Below, one piece after another: positions 54,215 through 63,228 of a DNA stretch of 64,000 bases. Position numbers and translations under genes: made by a program. How positions within the stretch are numbered: position 1 is the first letter of the stretch; the number at the start of each line of letters is the position of its first letter. Source of the DNA: Aquimarina pacifica (lineage in GTDB: Bacteria; Bacteroidota; Bacteroidia; Flavobacteriales; Flavobacteriaceae); NCBI RefSeq assembly GCF_000520955.1, contig NZ_JACC01000020.1, positions 62,001 through 126,000 of the forward strand. Reading direction: 5' to 3'. The notes under the pieces are model-generated. The model did no database searches. It was not told where the DNA came from and was given only the letters and a program-made list of their open reading frames with translations.

Positions 54215-56611
54215 ATGAAAACCAATTTTTACCTATCACAAAGGAACGGTTCGTTTCTAGTATCTATTTTTCTATTATTTATTTCTATTAATATTCATGC
54301 GCAATCTGTAGTACAAGAACATGGTAGGCTTCGAGTAGTAGGAAACCATGTTGTCGATCAAAATAATGACCCCTTAAGTTTGGCTGGTAATAGTCTTTTT
54401 TGGAGTAACGCTACAGACACTTCTGATTTTTATGAAGCTGAAACCGTGACACATCTAATAGATAACTGGAATACTTCTATAGTCAGAGTTGCGATGGGAG
54501 TAAAAGAAACATGGGACGGAGGCACTGGATATATCGATAGTCCTACCTTTCAGAAAAATAAAATCAAAAAAGTAATTGATGCAGCCATTGCTAATGGTAT
54601 TTATGTAATCATCGACTGGCATACTCATGAGGCTGAATTATATACCAATGAAGCGGCTAGTTTTTTTAGTGAAATGGCACAATTATATGGCAATTATCCT
54701 AATGTTATTTATGAAATTTATAATGAACCTATTTATCAATCTTGGTCTCAGGTTAAAAGTTATGCCAATACCGTAATTGCTGCAATTCGTGCTCAGGATC
54801 CTGATAATTTAATTATTGTTGGGTCTCCTACTTGGTCCCAAGATGTTGATATTGCTTCTTATGACCAAATCAACGATAATAATACTGCTTATACATTGCA
54901 TTTTTATGCAGGAACACATACGCAATACCTAAGAGATAAAGCTGTCACTGCTATGAATAATGGTGCCGCTATTTTTGTAACCGAGTGGGGAGCAACAGAA
55001 GCAAGTGGCGATGGTGATGCAGATAGAGCAGAGACAGAAAATTGGATGGAATTTTTAAAAGAAAATAATATAAGTCATGCGAATTGGTCTGTTGCCGATA
55101 AAGATGAAGGTTCTGCAACAGTTACAGTAGGACGAGGTATTGAAGGTCTAAAAAACAATGATCTTACTGAAAATGGACTTTTTATTCAGGAACTCATAAA
55201 AAACTGGTCAGGTGATGATAATCAAGGAGAAAATACCCCTCCTACTATTACTCTTACTTCTCCTTCTTCGGGTAGCCAGTTTGAGACAGGAAATGGAATT
55301 CTGATTACTGCTGATGCTTCTGATGCTGATGGTAGTATAGAGAGAGTTGAGTTTTATAGTGAAAATCAAAAAATAGGAGAAGACACCTCTTCGCCATATC
55401 AATACGAAATTGAAAATGCTGCCGAAGGTAACTATACCCTCTATGCTATAGCTATAGATAATGAAGCAGCAAGTACCTCTTCTGATCAAGTAAACATTAC
55501 AGTTACCGAACAAACCACGACAGGTTGCTCAGGCACAGGAGTTTCTATAGCTGGTACTATCCAAGCAGAGAATTTTTGTAACATGAGTGGAATCCAGACA
55601 GAGACAACCACAGATGCCGGAGCAGGAAGTAATGTAGGTTGGATCGATGTAGGAGATTATATAGAATATAGAGTGAATATTCCTGAATCTGCAACCTATA
55701 AAATAGCATATAGAGTGGCTTCTCGATATGGTTCGGGTGAAGTAGATTTTAGAGTTAATAATACTTCAAAAAGTATCACAGCTATACCCAATACCGGAGG
55801 GTGGCAAAATTGGACCACCATAGATACTACTGTAGAATTAGATGCTGGTAACCAGACAATACAATTGCTTGCTACCGGACAACTATGGAACATCAATTGG
55901 TTTACAATAACCAAAGATGATGATGTTATTGATGATACTCCTGAAACCTGTAGTTTTGGGACACCGATTTCTACTAATCTACCTGCTTTTGGAGGAATAT
56001 CATTTTCTAATGTACATATTCTGGGAGATAATGGTCCTGATTTAGATAATTTTAGAGAACTAAGCATTAACTGGAACCCTACGTATAATGGACTTTATCA
56101 ATTCGCCATCAGTACGAATAATGGAGTACCTGGCTATTATGTGGATCTAAGAGACTTTAGTAATACCTTATTTAATACTAGTAGTCCAGAGGTAACAATG
56201 ACCAACTCAGGGTTTACCGGTTTAGATGGTTCTTATTGGGTAACACAAGATGATGCAAATTTTGTAATGGTATCAAAGGATGGTGGTTTTACACTGTATT
56301 TTAGTAATTCTAATACACCTCCTACATGCACCGAAGATAAGTCAATAGGTGATACTAACGAAATAGTAAACATAAAGGCATTTCCTAATCCTGTAGATAT
56401 TGATACTGATATTCTATATATAAATGGTATTCCTCAAGCTCAAGAAACATCAATACTAGAGGTTGTGGATATGCAAGGAAAAGTTATATTAGAAAAAAAT
56501 ATCGAAAATTCAGAAGCAAATATAGATGTATCTATACTAAAATCTGGAACCTATATTTTAATGATTAAAGGATCAAAATTCAGAAAATCTATTTTGTTTG
56601 CTAAAGAATAA
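54215..56611 (+). CDS. Secreted GH5 endoglycanase with Ig-like, CBM6 and T9SS domains
   Basis: A 798-residue exoenzyme. A signal peptide (to about 29, IHAQ) is followed by a GH5 catalytic domain (about 30-335) with acid/base E171 ([12 protein letters not shown]) and nucleophile E257 (VTEWGATEA), the usual cellulase/mannanase layout. An Ig-like domain (about 341-432), a CBM6-type module (about 448-564, [14 protein letters not shown]…NWFTI) and an unassigned beta domain (about 577-706) follow, then a T9SS sorting domain (about 715-798). It probably cuts a beta-linked polysaccharide outside the cell. No transporter for sugars lies next to it. Confidence 0.92.
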   Translation: MKTNFYLSQRNGSFLVSIFLLFISINIHAQSVVQEHGRLRVVGNHVVDQNNDPLSLAGNSLFWSNATDTSDFYEAETVTHLIDNWNTSIVRVAMGVKETWDGGTGYIDSPTFQKNKIKKVIDAAIANGIYVIIDWHTHEAELYTNEAASFFSEMAQLYGNYPNVIYEIYNEPIYQSWSQVKSYANTVIAAIRAQDPDNLIIVGSPTWSQDVDIASYDQINDNNTAYTLHFYAGTHTQYLRDKAVTAMNNGAAIFVTEWGATEASGDGDADRAETENWMEFLKENNISHANWSVADKDEGSATVTVGRGIEGLKNNDLTENGLFIQELIKNWSGDDNQGENTPPTITLTSPSSGSQFETGNGILITADASDADGSIERVEFYSENQKIGEDTSSPYQYEIENAAEGNYTLYAIAIDNEAASTSSDQVNITVTEQTTTGCSGTGVSIAGTIQAENFCNMSGIQTETTTDAGAGSNVGWIDVGDYIEYRVNIPESATYKIAYRVASRYGSGEVDFRVNNTSKSITAIPNTGGWQNWTTIDTTVELDAGNQTIQLLATGQLWNINWFTITKDDDVIDDTPETCSFGTPISTNLPAFGGISFSNVHILGDNGPDLDNFRELSINWNPTYNGLYQFAISTNNGVPGYYVDLRDFSNTLFNTSSPEVTMTNSGFTGLDGSYWVTQDDANFVMVSKDGGFTLYFSNSNTPPTCTEDKSIGDTNEIVNIKAFPNPVDIDTDILYINGIPQAQETSILEVVDMQGKVILEKNIENSEANIDVSILKSGTYILMIKGSKFRKSILFAKE

Positions 56612-56655
56612 TGTTCTTTAAGCGGATCAAAAAAGAAGTACAGATGGTACTATAG

Positions 56656-56687
56656 AAAAGAGCAAAACCTTAAGGTTTTGCTCTTTT
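56656..56687. terminator. Bidirectional terminator
   Basis: AAAAGAGCAAAACCTT pairs perfectly with AAGGTTTTGCTCTTTT and is followed by T's on the plus strand. It lies between the convergent GH5 gene (stop at 56611) and the DUF5689 lipoprotein gene (stop at 56701). Confidence 0.88.
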
Positions 56688-56700
56688 TTTAATCCTCTTA

Positions 56701-58119
56701 TTATTCACTTTGTTTTTTGCCCATAACTCTCAACTCATCAATATGGTACCGTGTTGTGGCTTTGGGGTCTCCACCAGTATACCTAAAACCAATTCTTACT
56801 TTTTCGTCAAGACATGATAAACTAATTGGACCCAAAGACTCAAAATCTCCGAAACCTTCGATCGCACTTCTCGGAATTAACACATCTAATTTTGTCCAGG
56901 TGGTATTGGCTATTGTGTCTAAAAAATTATTTGTGACAAATACCTCTAATATATTACCGGTATCATATGCCGCTTGCACATCAAAATATAGGGATTCGTG
57001 CATAGAAGAACTTAAATCTATTTCTGGAGTAATCAGCCAAACCTCATATAAAGGCTCTCCAGATCTATACCCTGTTATTTGTGCGTAGTCATTATTGTCA
57101 AAAGCTCCCATTTTATAGGTTAATTGACCATTGTAGATGTTGTGGTTAATCCACCCCAAATCTTCGAGATCCCCTATCTTAAGATCTGTAAAATTTTCCT
57201 CGAATAAGAAATCTAATCCCTCTACGATAAATGGACAGTCCAGTACAATGGGATCACATCGGATTTCTGAATCAAAAACCATTTGAGTAGGATCATTAAG
57301 CACTAGATTGTATATTTCGCCTTCATAATTTTTGGTTAATATTCCTTCTAGAGCTCCTGTACCTGTTGGTAATTTACTTCCACCAAAATCAGAATATACA
57401 CTGGTGCTTATAATCACAGACCTTCCTGATATACAACTTTCTATAATCCGTTCACCATCATATTCATCATTCACTTCTGCAGCAAATGTAAACACATTGT
57501 CTTCGGTAATCATACTTTTATTAAACTGTACCTCACTCAATTTGACATAAACATTAAGAAAAGTATCTGAAAAATCTTCGATCCTGATTTCTAACGGAAC
57601 TATTTCCTGTATTTCTGATGATCTTACTATTTGGTCTTTAATAGAAAAAGAAGAAATAGCCTTTATGGTGTTTCCTTCTAAAACACCTAGCGTAGGAACC
57701 CCGTTTTCTATTCCAATAGATAAACCATCTAGTTTAACATACACCTTACGACCAAACTCGAAAGTCGTATACAACGGAGCATCATCAACAAGAACTCTTA
57801 CGCCGGCAGATGGGTGTATTGATTTATCTTGAACGATAATCTCTTTAAAAAAATTACCTGCCTTATCGCTAGATACTACATATCCTTCTATTGCCGTATT
57901 AGTGTTGTCAAAAACAACCTTACCATTCTCTCCATCAGCTATTAATTTCTGACCCAAAATTCCTAGTAAAGCATCTATAGTAATTATAGTTTCTTCAATT
58001 TTTGGATCCTCGATGGTTCCTGTAGGTATTTGAAATTCTTCTTCGTGCACGCACCTAATCATACTAATGCATACTAGTATCGAAATAAGAAAAAAACTTG
58101 TTTTTAAGTATAAATTCAT
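56701..58119 (-). CDS. DUF5689 lipoprotein, partner of the TonB receptor
   Basis: A 472-residue lipoprotein (the Cys of MIRCVHEEE is the likely lipid site). Residues about 45-290 contain DUF5689-type OB-like units (AIEGYVVSSDKAGNFFKEIIVQD…, KVYVKLDGLSIG) and residues about 300-470 a choice-of-anchor-type beta sandwich (ENFTDLKIGDLEDLGW … YHIDELRVMG). It follows the TonB receptor gene with a 54-base gap. The pair resembles SusC/SusD-like systems, in which the lipoprotein would capture ligand at the surface. The ligand is unknown; nucleic acid or a phosphate ester is suggested by the divergent EEP gene. Confidence 0.85.
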   Translation of the reverse strand: MNLYLKTSFFLISILVCISMIRCVHEEEFQIPTGTIEDPKIEETIITIDALLGILGQKLIADGENGKVVFDNTNTAIEGYVVSSDKAGNFFKEIIVQDKSIHPSAGVRVLVDDAPLYTTFEFGRKVYVKLDGLSIGIENGVPTLGVLEGNTIKAISSFSIKDQIVRSSEIQEIVPLEIRIEDFSDTFLNVYVKLSEVQFNKSMITEDNVFTFAAEVNDEYDGERIIESCISGRSVIISTSVYSDFGGSKLPTGTGALEGILTKNYEGEIYNLVLNDPTQMVFDSEIRCDPIVLDCPFIVEGLDFLFEENFTDLKIGDLEDLGWINHNIYNGQLTYKMGAFDNNDYAQITGYRSGEPLYEVWLITPEIDLSSSMHESLYFDVQAAYDTGNILEVFVTNNFLDTIANTTWTKLDVLIPRSAIEGFGDFESLGPISLSCLDEKVRIGFRYTGGDPKATTRYHIDELRVMGKKQSE

Positions 58120-58173
58120 TGATTGCTTTTTTGTAGTTATTCTGTATAAATCAATTAAAATCGCTGAGAAGGA

Positions 58174-61050
58174 TTAAAACCGTAAATACATATTAAAATA
58201 ATAAGTCGTACCCATACCATAGAAATATTTGGTCCCATACACTGGTGTTTTGCGTTCTGATTCTTCTAATGCCAATCTATAATTTGCATTTCTTGATTGT
58301 TCAAACCCTCCTGTTTTATAGGCTTGATTAAGAACATTATTAACTGATGCAAAAAAACCAACATAGTATTTCTTAATTCGCCACGATTTGCCACCAATAA
58401 CATTCAGCAGGAAATAGTCGTCAAACTTTTCTTGTTTCAAGAGGTCCTTAGCTATATTTTCATCATAATCATTAAATGGCAACCCGTCTGCGTCTAGAAA
58501 GAAATTAGATGTTCGGGCAAAAGGACTACTATTAACGTATGCATTAGAAAAATAATTTATTGTACTACCAAACCACCAAAAATTAGGATCACTATACTCA
58601 AACCCAAATTGTATGGCCCGCTCTGGCCCTGCCGAAATATGATATCCTTTTAATGCCGATGTGCCCATGTCCTGTATCCCTTGAACATCAGAAAAGACCT
58701 CACTAGTGCTTGTTAGCGTTAGTTGTGGATTGTTAATATACCTATAACTACCAACTGCTGCTGCCGCTTTTAGTTTTAAAACAGGTATCATATGATATTC
58801 GACTCCTAACTCCCCTCCTATATGTAGCTTATCAATATCTGTAACTACTTCTTGCACAAAACCCGAATCAGAACCTGATAACGCCTGCGTATAAAAAAAC
58901 GAAAGGTTCGTTGCGTCAAGGATTTTGGTATAATATCCTGTTATTTTTGCCTTTATTTTTGACGATCGAAAGATATAACTGGCATCGAAAGATTCGATTT
59001 TTTCACTTTGTTGTTTCCCGCCTTGCAAAGCTGCAATGGTACTATTATTTTGTCTTGCATTAACAAATGAATTACGTATTGTAGGTGCATTAGTATCGTA
59101 AATCCCATTAAGCGCTATATAATTATGACCATCTATTGCGCATGTGACTCCTCCTTTTATGCCATAGTTTAAAAAATCTAAGTGTTCGCTTTTTCCAAAT
59201 GATTTATCTCCAGGAAAATATCCATTTTCAAATACACCATTTCTTTGATACGATGTTTTTGATATTCTTCCTGATACAAAACAGTCCATCCACTTATAGT
59301 TATATTGCCCCTGTATAAAACCATCTATTGTAGTTGCTTCAATCATAAAATTATAGTCATAGCGATCCCCTACACCAACAATACGATTTGGGTTACGAAT
59401 ATCACTTTGCGCCCTACTCGACAATTCTTGGGGTGATTGATCATTCGAAGACAACGCAAAAACATCTACGTCTAGAAAACCTGTGCCTCCCAAAAGATCA
59501 GCCACCTCTGCAAAGTTTTCACTTTGTAAGTTTCTATATTTTATAGCGGTATTTATCATCAAATTATCATTTAATCTACTGTTCATAAATACATTACCTA
59601 TTATACTAGTGTCATTAGTTCTGTCTTCGGATAGTATATAAGTAGCATTTGCGCCTTGTGCTTCATTTTGTTGATTTGTGGCTACTAATTGGTCCCACTG
59701 TATTTGTCCATTATTAATAAGGTTTTGCTGTGCTAAAAAAGCATTTTGAAATGCCAACGATGTAGGGGTCTGGGATTGTAAATAATAACTTGGCAGATTC
59801 TCTGGATGAACAGGATTCGTATCAGCACTCCTACCTCCTCCTATATAAATAGGTTCTTCGTTCGAATCTATTACCAAATCACTACCTCCAGTATCTATTC
59901 TGCTCGTTCCCACAGTGCCTGTCTGAAAAGCTATATTTGTATTTATTCTTGTGTTTTCATTGATCGCCCAATAATGATTAAACATAACAATGGGTTCTTC
60001 TACTTTTCGTTCTCGAGCATTTCTTATTTTTCCATTATGATACCCCCAATTTGGGTTATAGGTGTTTCCTTTTATCTCGTATACTTCATTAGTAATTGCG
60101 GTTGATTTTCCTCTACGATTTGGCGTATAAAAGCCCGTTAAATTAAGACTGTGCTTTTTGTTAATCCTTTTTTCTATAGATACGAAAAAAGAATTTGCAT
60201 CATATAAGGTTCCTTCTATATACCCTTCGTTTCCATATCGTCGCGATAAGGATGTTGTATATGCCCATCCGTTTGATAATACCCCAGAGGAGTATGTTGC
60301 CATAATTCTACCTCGATAACTTCTATTTGAGGAAGCATACGATAATTTTACTCCTTTGCGATATTTTGAAGCCCTCATAATGATATTAGAGGTTCCTAAA
60401 AGACCGCCAAATGTATATTCATTTCTAGAAATCCCTACAGAAAATTCTTGGTTACGTTGTACATCGTTTAACCCGCCCCAATTACTCCATTGCGGCCTAC
60501 CATTGTACATTTTATTCATTTCGATACCATTAATCAATACTTTGCCGTTTTCACTTCCTAAGCCTCTTGGGCGAAAAAAAGTAGCACTAAAATCAAATGC
60601 CGCTGCTTTTAGAAACACATCTCTGGTAGATTGAAGTAAACCAGACACCTTTGTGGTTTCGCTTTGATCATCATCTAATTCTTCATCAGAAAGATCAATT
60701 CTTCCCACTTGAGATTGATCAAATGTAAAATCATACTCTAGGTCTATTTTTTTTAGATCGAGTATCTGATTTTTATTAATTATAACAGGGAAACGTTTAA
60801 TAATGTAGCCTTTCTTTGAAAACAAAAGAATTTGTTCTCCTAAAGGAAGATCTACTGCACGTATACTAAACTTCCCATCTATATTGCTTGTTGCTTTGTA
60901 ATCAAAACCTTCTAGAGTTACAACTACATTTTCTAAATATGTCCCTGTTATTGCATCAACAATTTTACCTTGTACCAGTTGTTCATATTGAGCTTGTATG
61001 TTTTGATAGAAAAAAACAAACAGAATACACCCATAAAAAGAATGTTTCAT
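58174..61050 (-). CDS. TonB-dependent outer-membrane receptor
   Basis: A 958-residue receptor with signal peptide (to IQAQ), carboxypeptidase-regulatory-like domain (about 25-115, GKIVDAITGTYLENVVVTLEG), a plug domain (about 135-240, FRPRGLGSENGKVLINGIEMN) and a large beta-barrel ending in an aromatic residue (NMYLRF). It takes up a ligand with energy from TonB/ExbBD, which are not in this window. It is divergent from the secreted EEP gene and upstream of the DUF5689 gene. Substrate not determinable from the sequence. Confidence 0.95.
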   Translation of the reverse strand: MKHSFYGCILFVFFYQNIQAQYEQLVQGKIVDAITGTYLENVVVTLEGFDYKATSNIDGKFSIRAVDLPLGEQILLFSKKGYIIKRFPVIINKNQILDLKKIDLEYDFTFDQSQVGRIDLSDEELDDDQSETTKVSGLLQSTRDVFLKAAAFDFSATFFRPRGLGSENGKVLINGIEMNKMYNGRPQWSNWGGLNDVQRNQEFSVGISRNEYTFGGLLGTSNIIMRASKYRKGVKLSYASSNRSYRGRIMATYSSGVLSNGWAYTTSLSRRYGNEGYIEGTLYDANSFFVSIEKRINKKHSLNLTGFYTPNRRGKSTAITNEVYEIKGNTYNPNWGYHNGKIRNARERKVEEPIVMFNHYWAINENTRINTNIAFQTGTVGTSRIDTGGSDLVIDSNEEPIYIGGGRSADTNPVHPENLPSYYLQSQTPTSLAFQNAFLAQQNLINNGQIQWDQLVATNQQNEAQGANATYILSEDRTNDTSIIGNVFMNSRLNDNLMINTAIKYRNLQSENFAEVADLLGGTGFLDVDVFALSSNDQSPQELSSRAQSDIRNPNRIVGVGDRYDYNFMIEATTIDGFIQGQYNYKWMDCFVSGRISKTSYQRNGVFENGYFPGDKSFGKSEHLDFLNYGIKGGVTCAIDGHNYIALNGIYDTNAPTIRNSFVNARQNNSTIAALQGGKQQSEKIESFDASYIFRSSKIKAKITGYYTKILDATNLSFFYTQALSGSDSGFVQEVVTDIDKLHIGGELGVEYHMIPVLKLKAAAAVGSYRYINNPQLTLTSTSEVFSDVQGIQDMGTSALKGYHISAGPERAIQFGFEYSDPNFWWFGSTINYFSNAYVNSSPFARTSNFFLDADGLPFNDYDENIAKDLLKQEKFDDYFLLNVIGGKSWRIKKYYVGFFASVNNVLNQAYKTGGFEQSRNANYRLALEESERKTPVYGTKYFYGMGTTYYFNMYLRF

Positions 61051-61189
61051 CGTACTATACTTTTAAAAAAACACTCAAAAAATAATAAGCGATCGAATTA
61101 ATAAAGTGCAAGAATAAAACATAGTAGTTTCAAAAATTGAAACTACAAAAATTAATATTTGCAATTTGATATTAATTCAATCCCATCTT

Positions 61190-62239
61190 ATGAGGTTTCA
61201 ATTTAAAAGCATACTTCTCTTACTTTTTTTTTCTTCTATACTTTGTGCTCAAAAAAAGAAGGAATATAAGGCACATACAATTGCGTTTTATAATCTAGAA
61301 AATCTATTTGATATATATAATGATCCAAAAACTTTTGACGATGATAAGACTCCTAAAGGAAAAGACCACTGGACCCAAGAAAAGTATACGCATAAGTTAG
61401 AGAATCTGGCGCGTGTTATTTCAGAAATAGGTGTCTCAACTACTAATAGCTCCCCTGCTATTTTAGGGGTTGCAGAAATAGAGAACAAAAAAGTCTTAGA
61501 AGATCTTACTGCCACTTCGTATCTAGCACCCAAAAATTATGGTATCATTCATTTTGACTCCCCCGATAGAAGAGGTGTTGATGTGGCGCTATTGTATAAA
61601 AAAACGGTATTTAGGCCAAAAAACTCAAGTGCCCACGAACTTGTGCTTTTTGACCACCTTACCAATAAGCGAATATATACAAGAGACCAACTATTAGTAA
61701 GTGGGTACCTCGATGGAGACTTAATTCATATACTGGTAAATCACTGGCCTTCTAGAAGAGGTGGCGAAGCGAGAAGTCGCTACAAAAGAGAAAAAGCCGC
61801 TAGCCTTTCTAAAAAAATTATGGACTCACTATTTGCTATCAATCCCTATGCAAAAATTATTGCTATGGGGGATCTTAACGACACCCCAAATGACACAAGT
61901 ATAAAAAAAATTCTTGCTGCCAAAAAGAGTAAAGAAGATATGAAAATAAAAGAATTATACAACCCTATGATCCAAATGTCTAAGAAAGGACTAGGTTCTA
62001 TGGCTTGGGGAGATCAATGGAGTTTATTTGATCAACTTATGGTTTCTTCAGAATTGGTACGCTCAGAATATTCATCCTATCGATATTATAAAGCGGGGAT
62101 ATTTAACCCACATTATTTAATAACAACTTCTGGCAAGTACAAGGGATATCCTTATCGTAGTTTTGCAAATAATACCTACACAGAGGGGTATAGCGATCAT
62201 TTTCCTGTATATCTATTTCTTATTAAAGAAAAAAGGTGA
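61190..62239 (+). CDS. Secreted endonuclease/exonuclease/phosphatase-family hydrolase
   Basis: A 349-residue exported EEP protein. The frame extends upstream to a TTG at 61166, but the ATG at 61190 begins a signal peptide (MRFQFKSILLLLFFSSILCAQ). Motifs are intact: FYNLENLFD, GVAEIENKKV, NHWPSRRGG, GDLNDTP and SDHFPVY. It is clearly related to the cytosolic paralogue at 19892-20869. It is divergent from the TonB receptor, with a shared 139-base spacer, so it probably releases the compound that the receptor imports, such as nucleotides or phosphate from DNA. Confidence 0.92.
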   Translation: MRFQFKSILLLLFFSSILCAQKKKEYKAHTIAFYNLENLFDIYNDPKTFDDDKTPKGKDHWTQEKYTHKLENLARVISEIGVSTTNSSPAILGVAEIENKKVLEDLTATSYLAPKNYGIIHFDSPDRRGVDVALLYKKTVFRPKNSSAHELVLFDHLTNKRIYTRDQLLVSGYLDGDLIHILVNHWPSRRGGEARSRYKREKAASLSKKIMDSLFAINPYAKIIAMGDLNDTPNDTSIKKILAAKKSKEDMKIKELYNPMIQMSKKGLGSMAWGDQWSLFDQLMVSSELVRSEYSSYRYYKAGIFNPHYLITTSGKYKGYPYRSFANNTYTEGYSDHFPVYLFLIKEKR

Positions 62240-62256
62240 TCAAATGATCACCTTTT
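62231..62256 (+). terminator. Terminator overlapping the EEP stop codon
   Basis: AAAAGGTGATCA (62231-62242) pairs with TGATCACCTTTT (62245-62256) over a two-base loop. The gene's TGA stop (62237-62239) lies inside the left arm, so the last codons form part of the hairpin. T-run of four on the plus side. Confidence 0.65.
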
Positions 62257-62283
62257 CGGTATATTTTATTTCATATTTCTTAC

Positions 62284-62529
62284 TTAGAAAGAAATTGTAG
62301 CGCTACATGTAGCTTCTACGTATGCATCAAAAGAAACTCCTTCAAGATCAACAGTTTCTGTTTGTCCAGCTGCACTAACATCTGCTGTACCGTCTCCATT
62401 GTCACACATAGTAATAGAAATTCCGATTACATCACAAGTTTCGCAATTTGAATCGCCATCATCATCACTACCACATGAAGTGAATCCTAAGGCTAAAGTA
62501 AATGCTGCTAAGTAGATAAATTTTTTCAT
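62284..62529 (-). CDS. Small cysteine-containing lipoprotein
   Basis: An 81-residue lipoprotein (MKKFIYLAAFTLALGFTSCGSDDDGD). The mature 60 residues have Cys in a pattern NCETCDVIGISITMC and a late Cys (ATCSATISF). Its signal and the Asp-rich start closely resemble those of the lipoprotein encoded next to it (62707-63126), indicating a common origin of the N-termini. The family is unknown. Confidence 0.75.
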   Translation of the reverse strand: MKKFIYLAAFTLALGFTSCGSDDDGDSNCETCDVIGISITMCDNGDGTADVSAAGQTETVDLEGVSFDAYVEATCSATISF

Positions 62530-62706
62530 AATATTGGGCTTTAAAATTGTTTTTTATAGCCGCGAAGATAAGAGATTACTTTATATTTAACAAATTATTT
62601 TGTTAAAAAATGCTCTTTAACGTTTTTTTCGAGTATTTAATCGACAATAAAAGGTTAAAACGTACTTTCTTGTTTTAGAAAAAAAGATGTGTCTTATATG
62701 AAATTA

Positions 62707-63126
62707 CTACTCACAATCAGATAGCTCAACATACCGTTCGAAGGTTATTTCTATATCTCTATCATCAATAAATGCATTTCCGTTTTCTCCTCGACACACC
62801 AAAATCCGTTCTCCACTGTTGGTACATGACAAGCATATTAATCCTGCAAAAGTACAATCACCTAAACTTTCTAATTCTGCTCTATAAAAATTAGCAATCT
62901 CTTCATCCTCATCACCTGCGTCACAATTATTTGATAGAAAAACTTCTATAGCTGTTTTATATTCTGCACAATTATCAGTGGATTCATTTGCTGTATATGC
63001 AGCAAATGTTTCTCCTAGGGTTATACCTGCCTCACCGCAATCTACACCGCCATCGTCATCACTTTTACAAGCAGTAAATCCTAAGGTAAGTACAAATGCG
63101 ATCGCATACATACATAGTTTGTTCAT
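62707..63126 (-). CDS. Small Cys-rich lipoprotein, neighbour of a similar one
   Basis: A 139-residue lipoprotein, starting at ATG 63124-63126 (MNKLCMYAIAFVLTLGFTACKSDDDGG); the TTG at 63159 would add an unlikely leader. The mature part holds many cysteines (CGEAGI, NCAEYK, NCDAGDE, GDCTFAGLICLSC, LVCRGENG), which suggests several disulfides. No family is recognised. It is followed 177 bases on by the 81-residue lipoprotein. Confidence 0.75.
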   Translation of the reverse strand: MNKLCMYAIAFVLTLGFTACKSDDDGGVDCGEAGITLGETFAAYTANESTDNCAEYKTAIEVFLSNNCDAGDEDEEIANFYRAELESLGDCTFAGLICLSCTNSGERILVCRGENGNAFIDDRDIEITFERYVELSDCE

Positions 63127-63228
63127 ATCAATTCCTGATTTTGGGTTAACTAAAGTCAAAAATAAGAAAATTAACGACTTTTTAATATTTTACGCCATTC
63201 TAAAACAGATAACGTACTAAAATAATCT

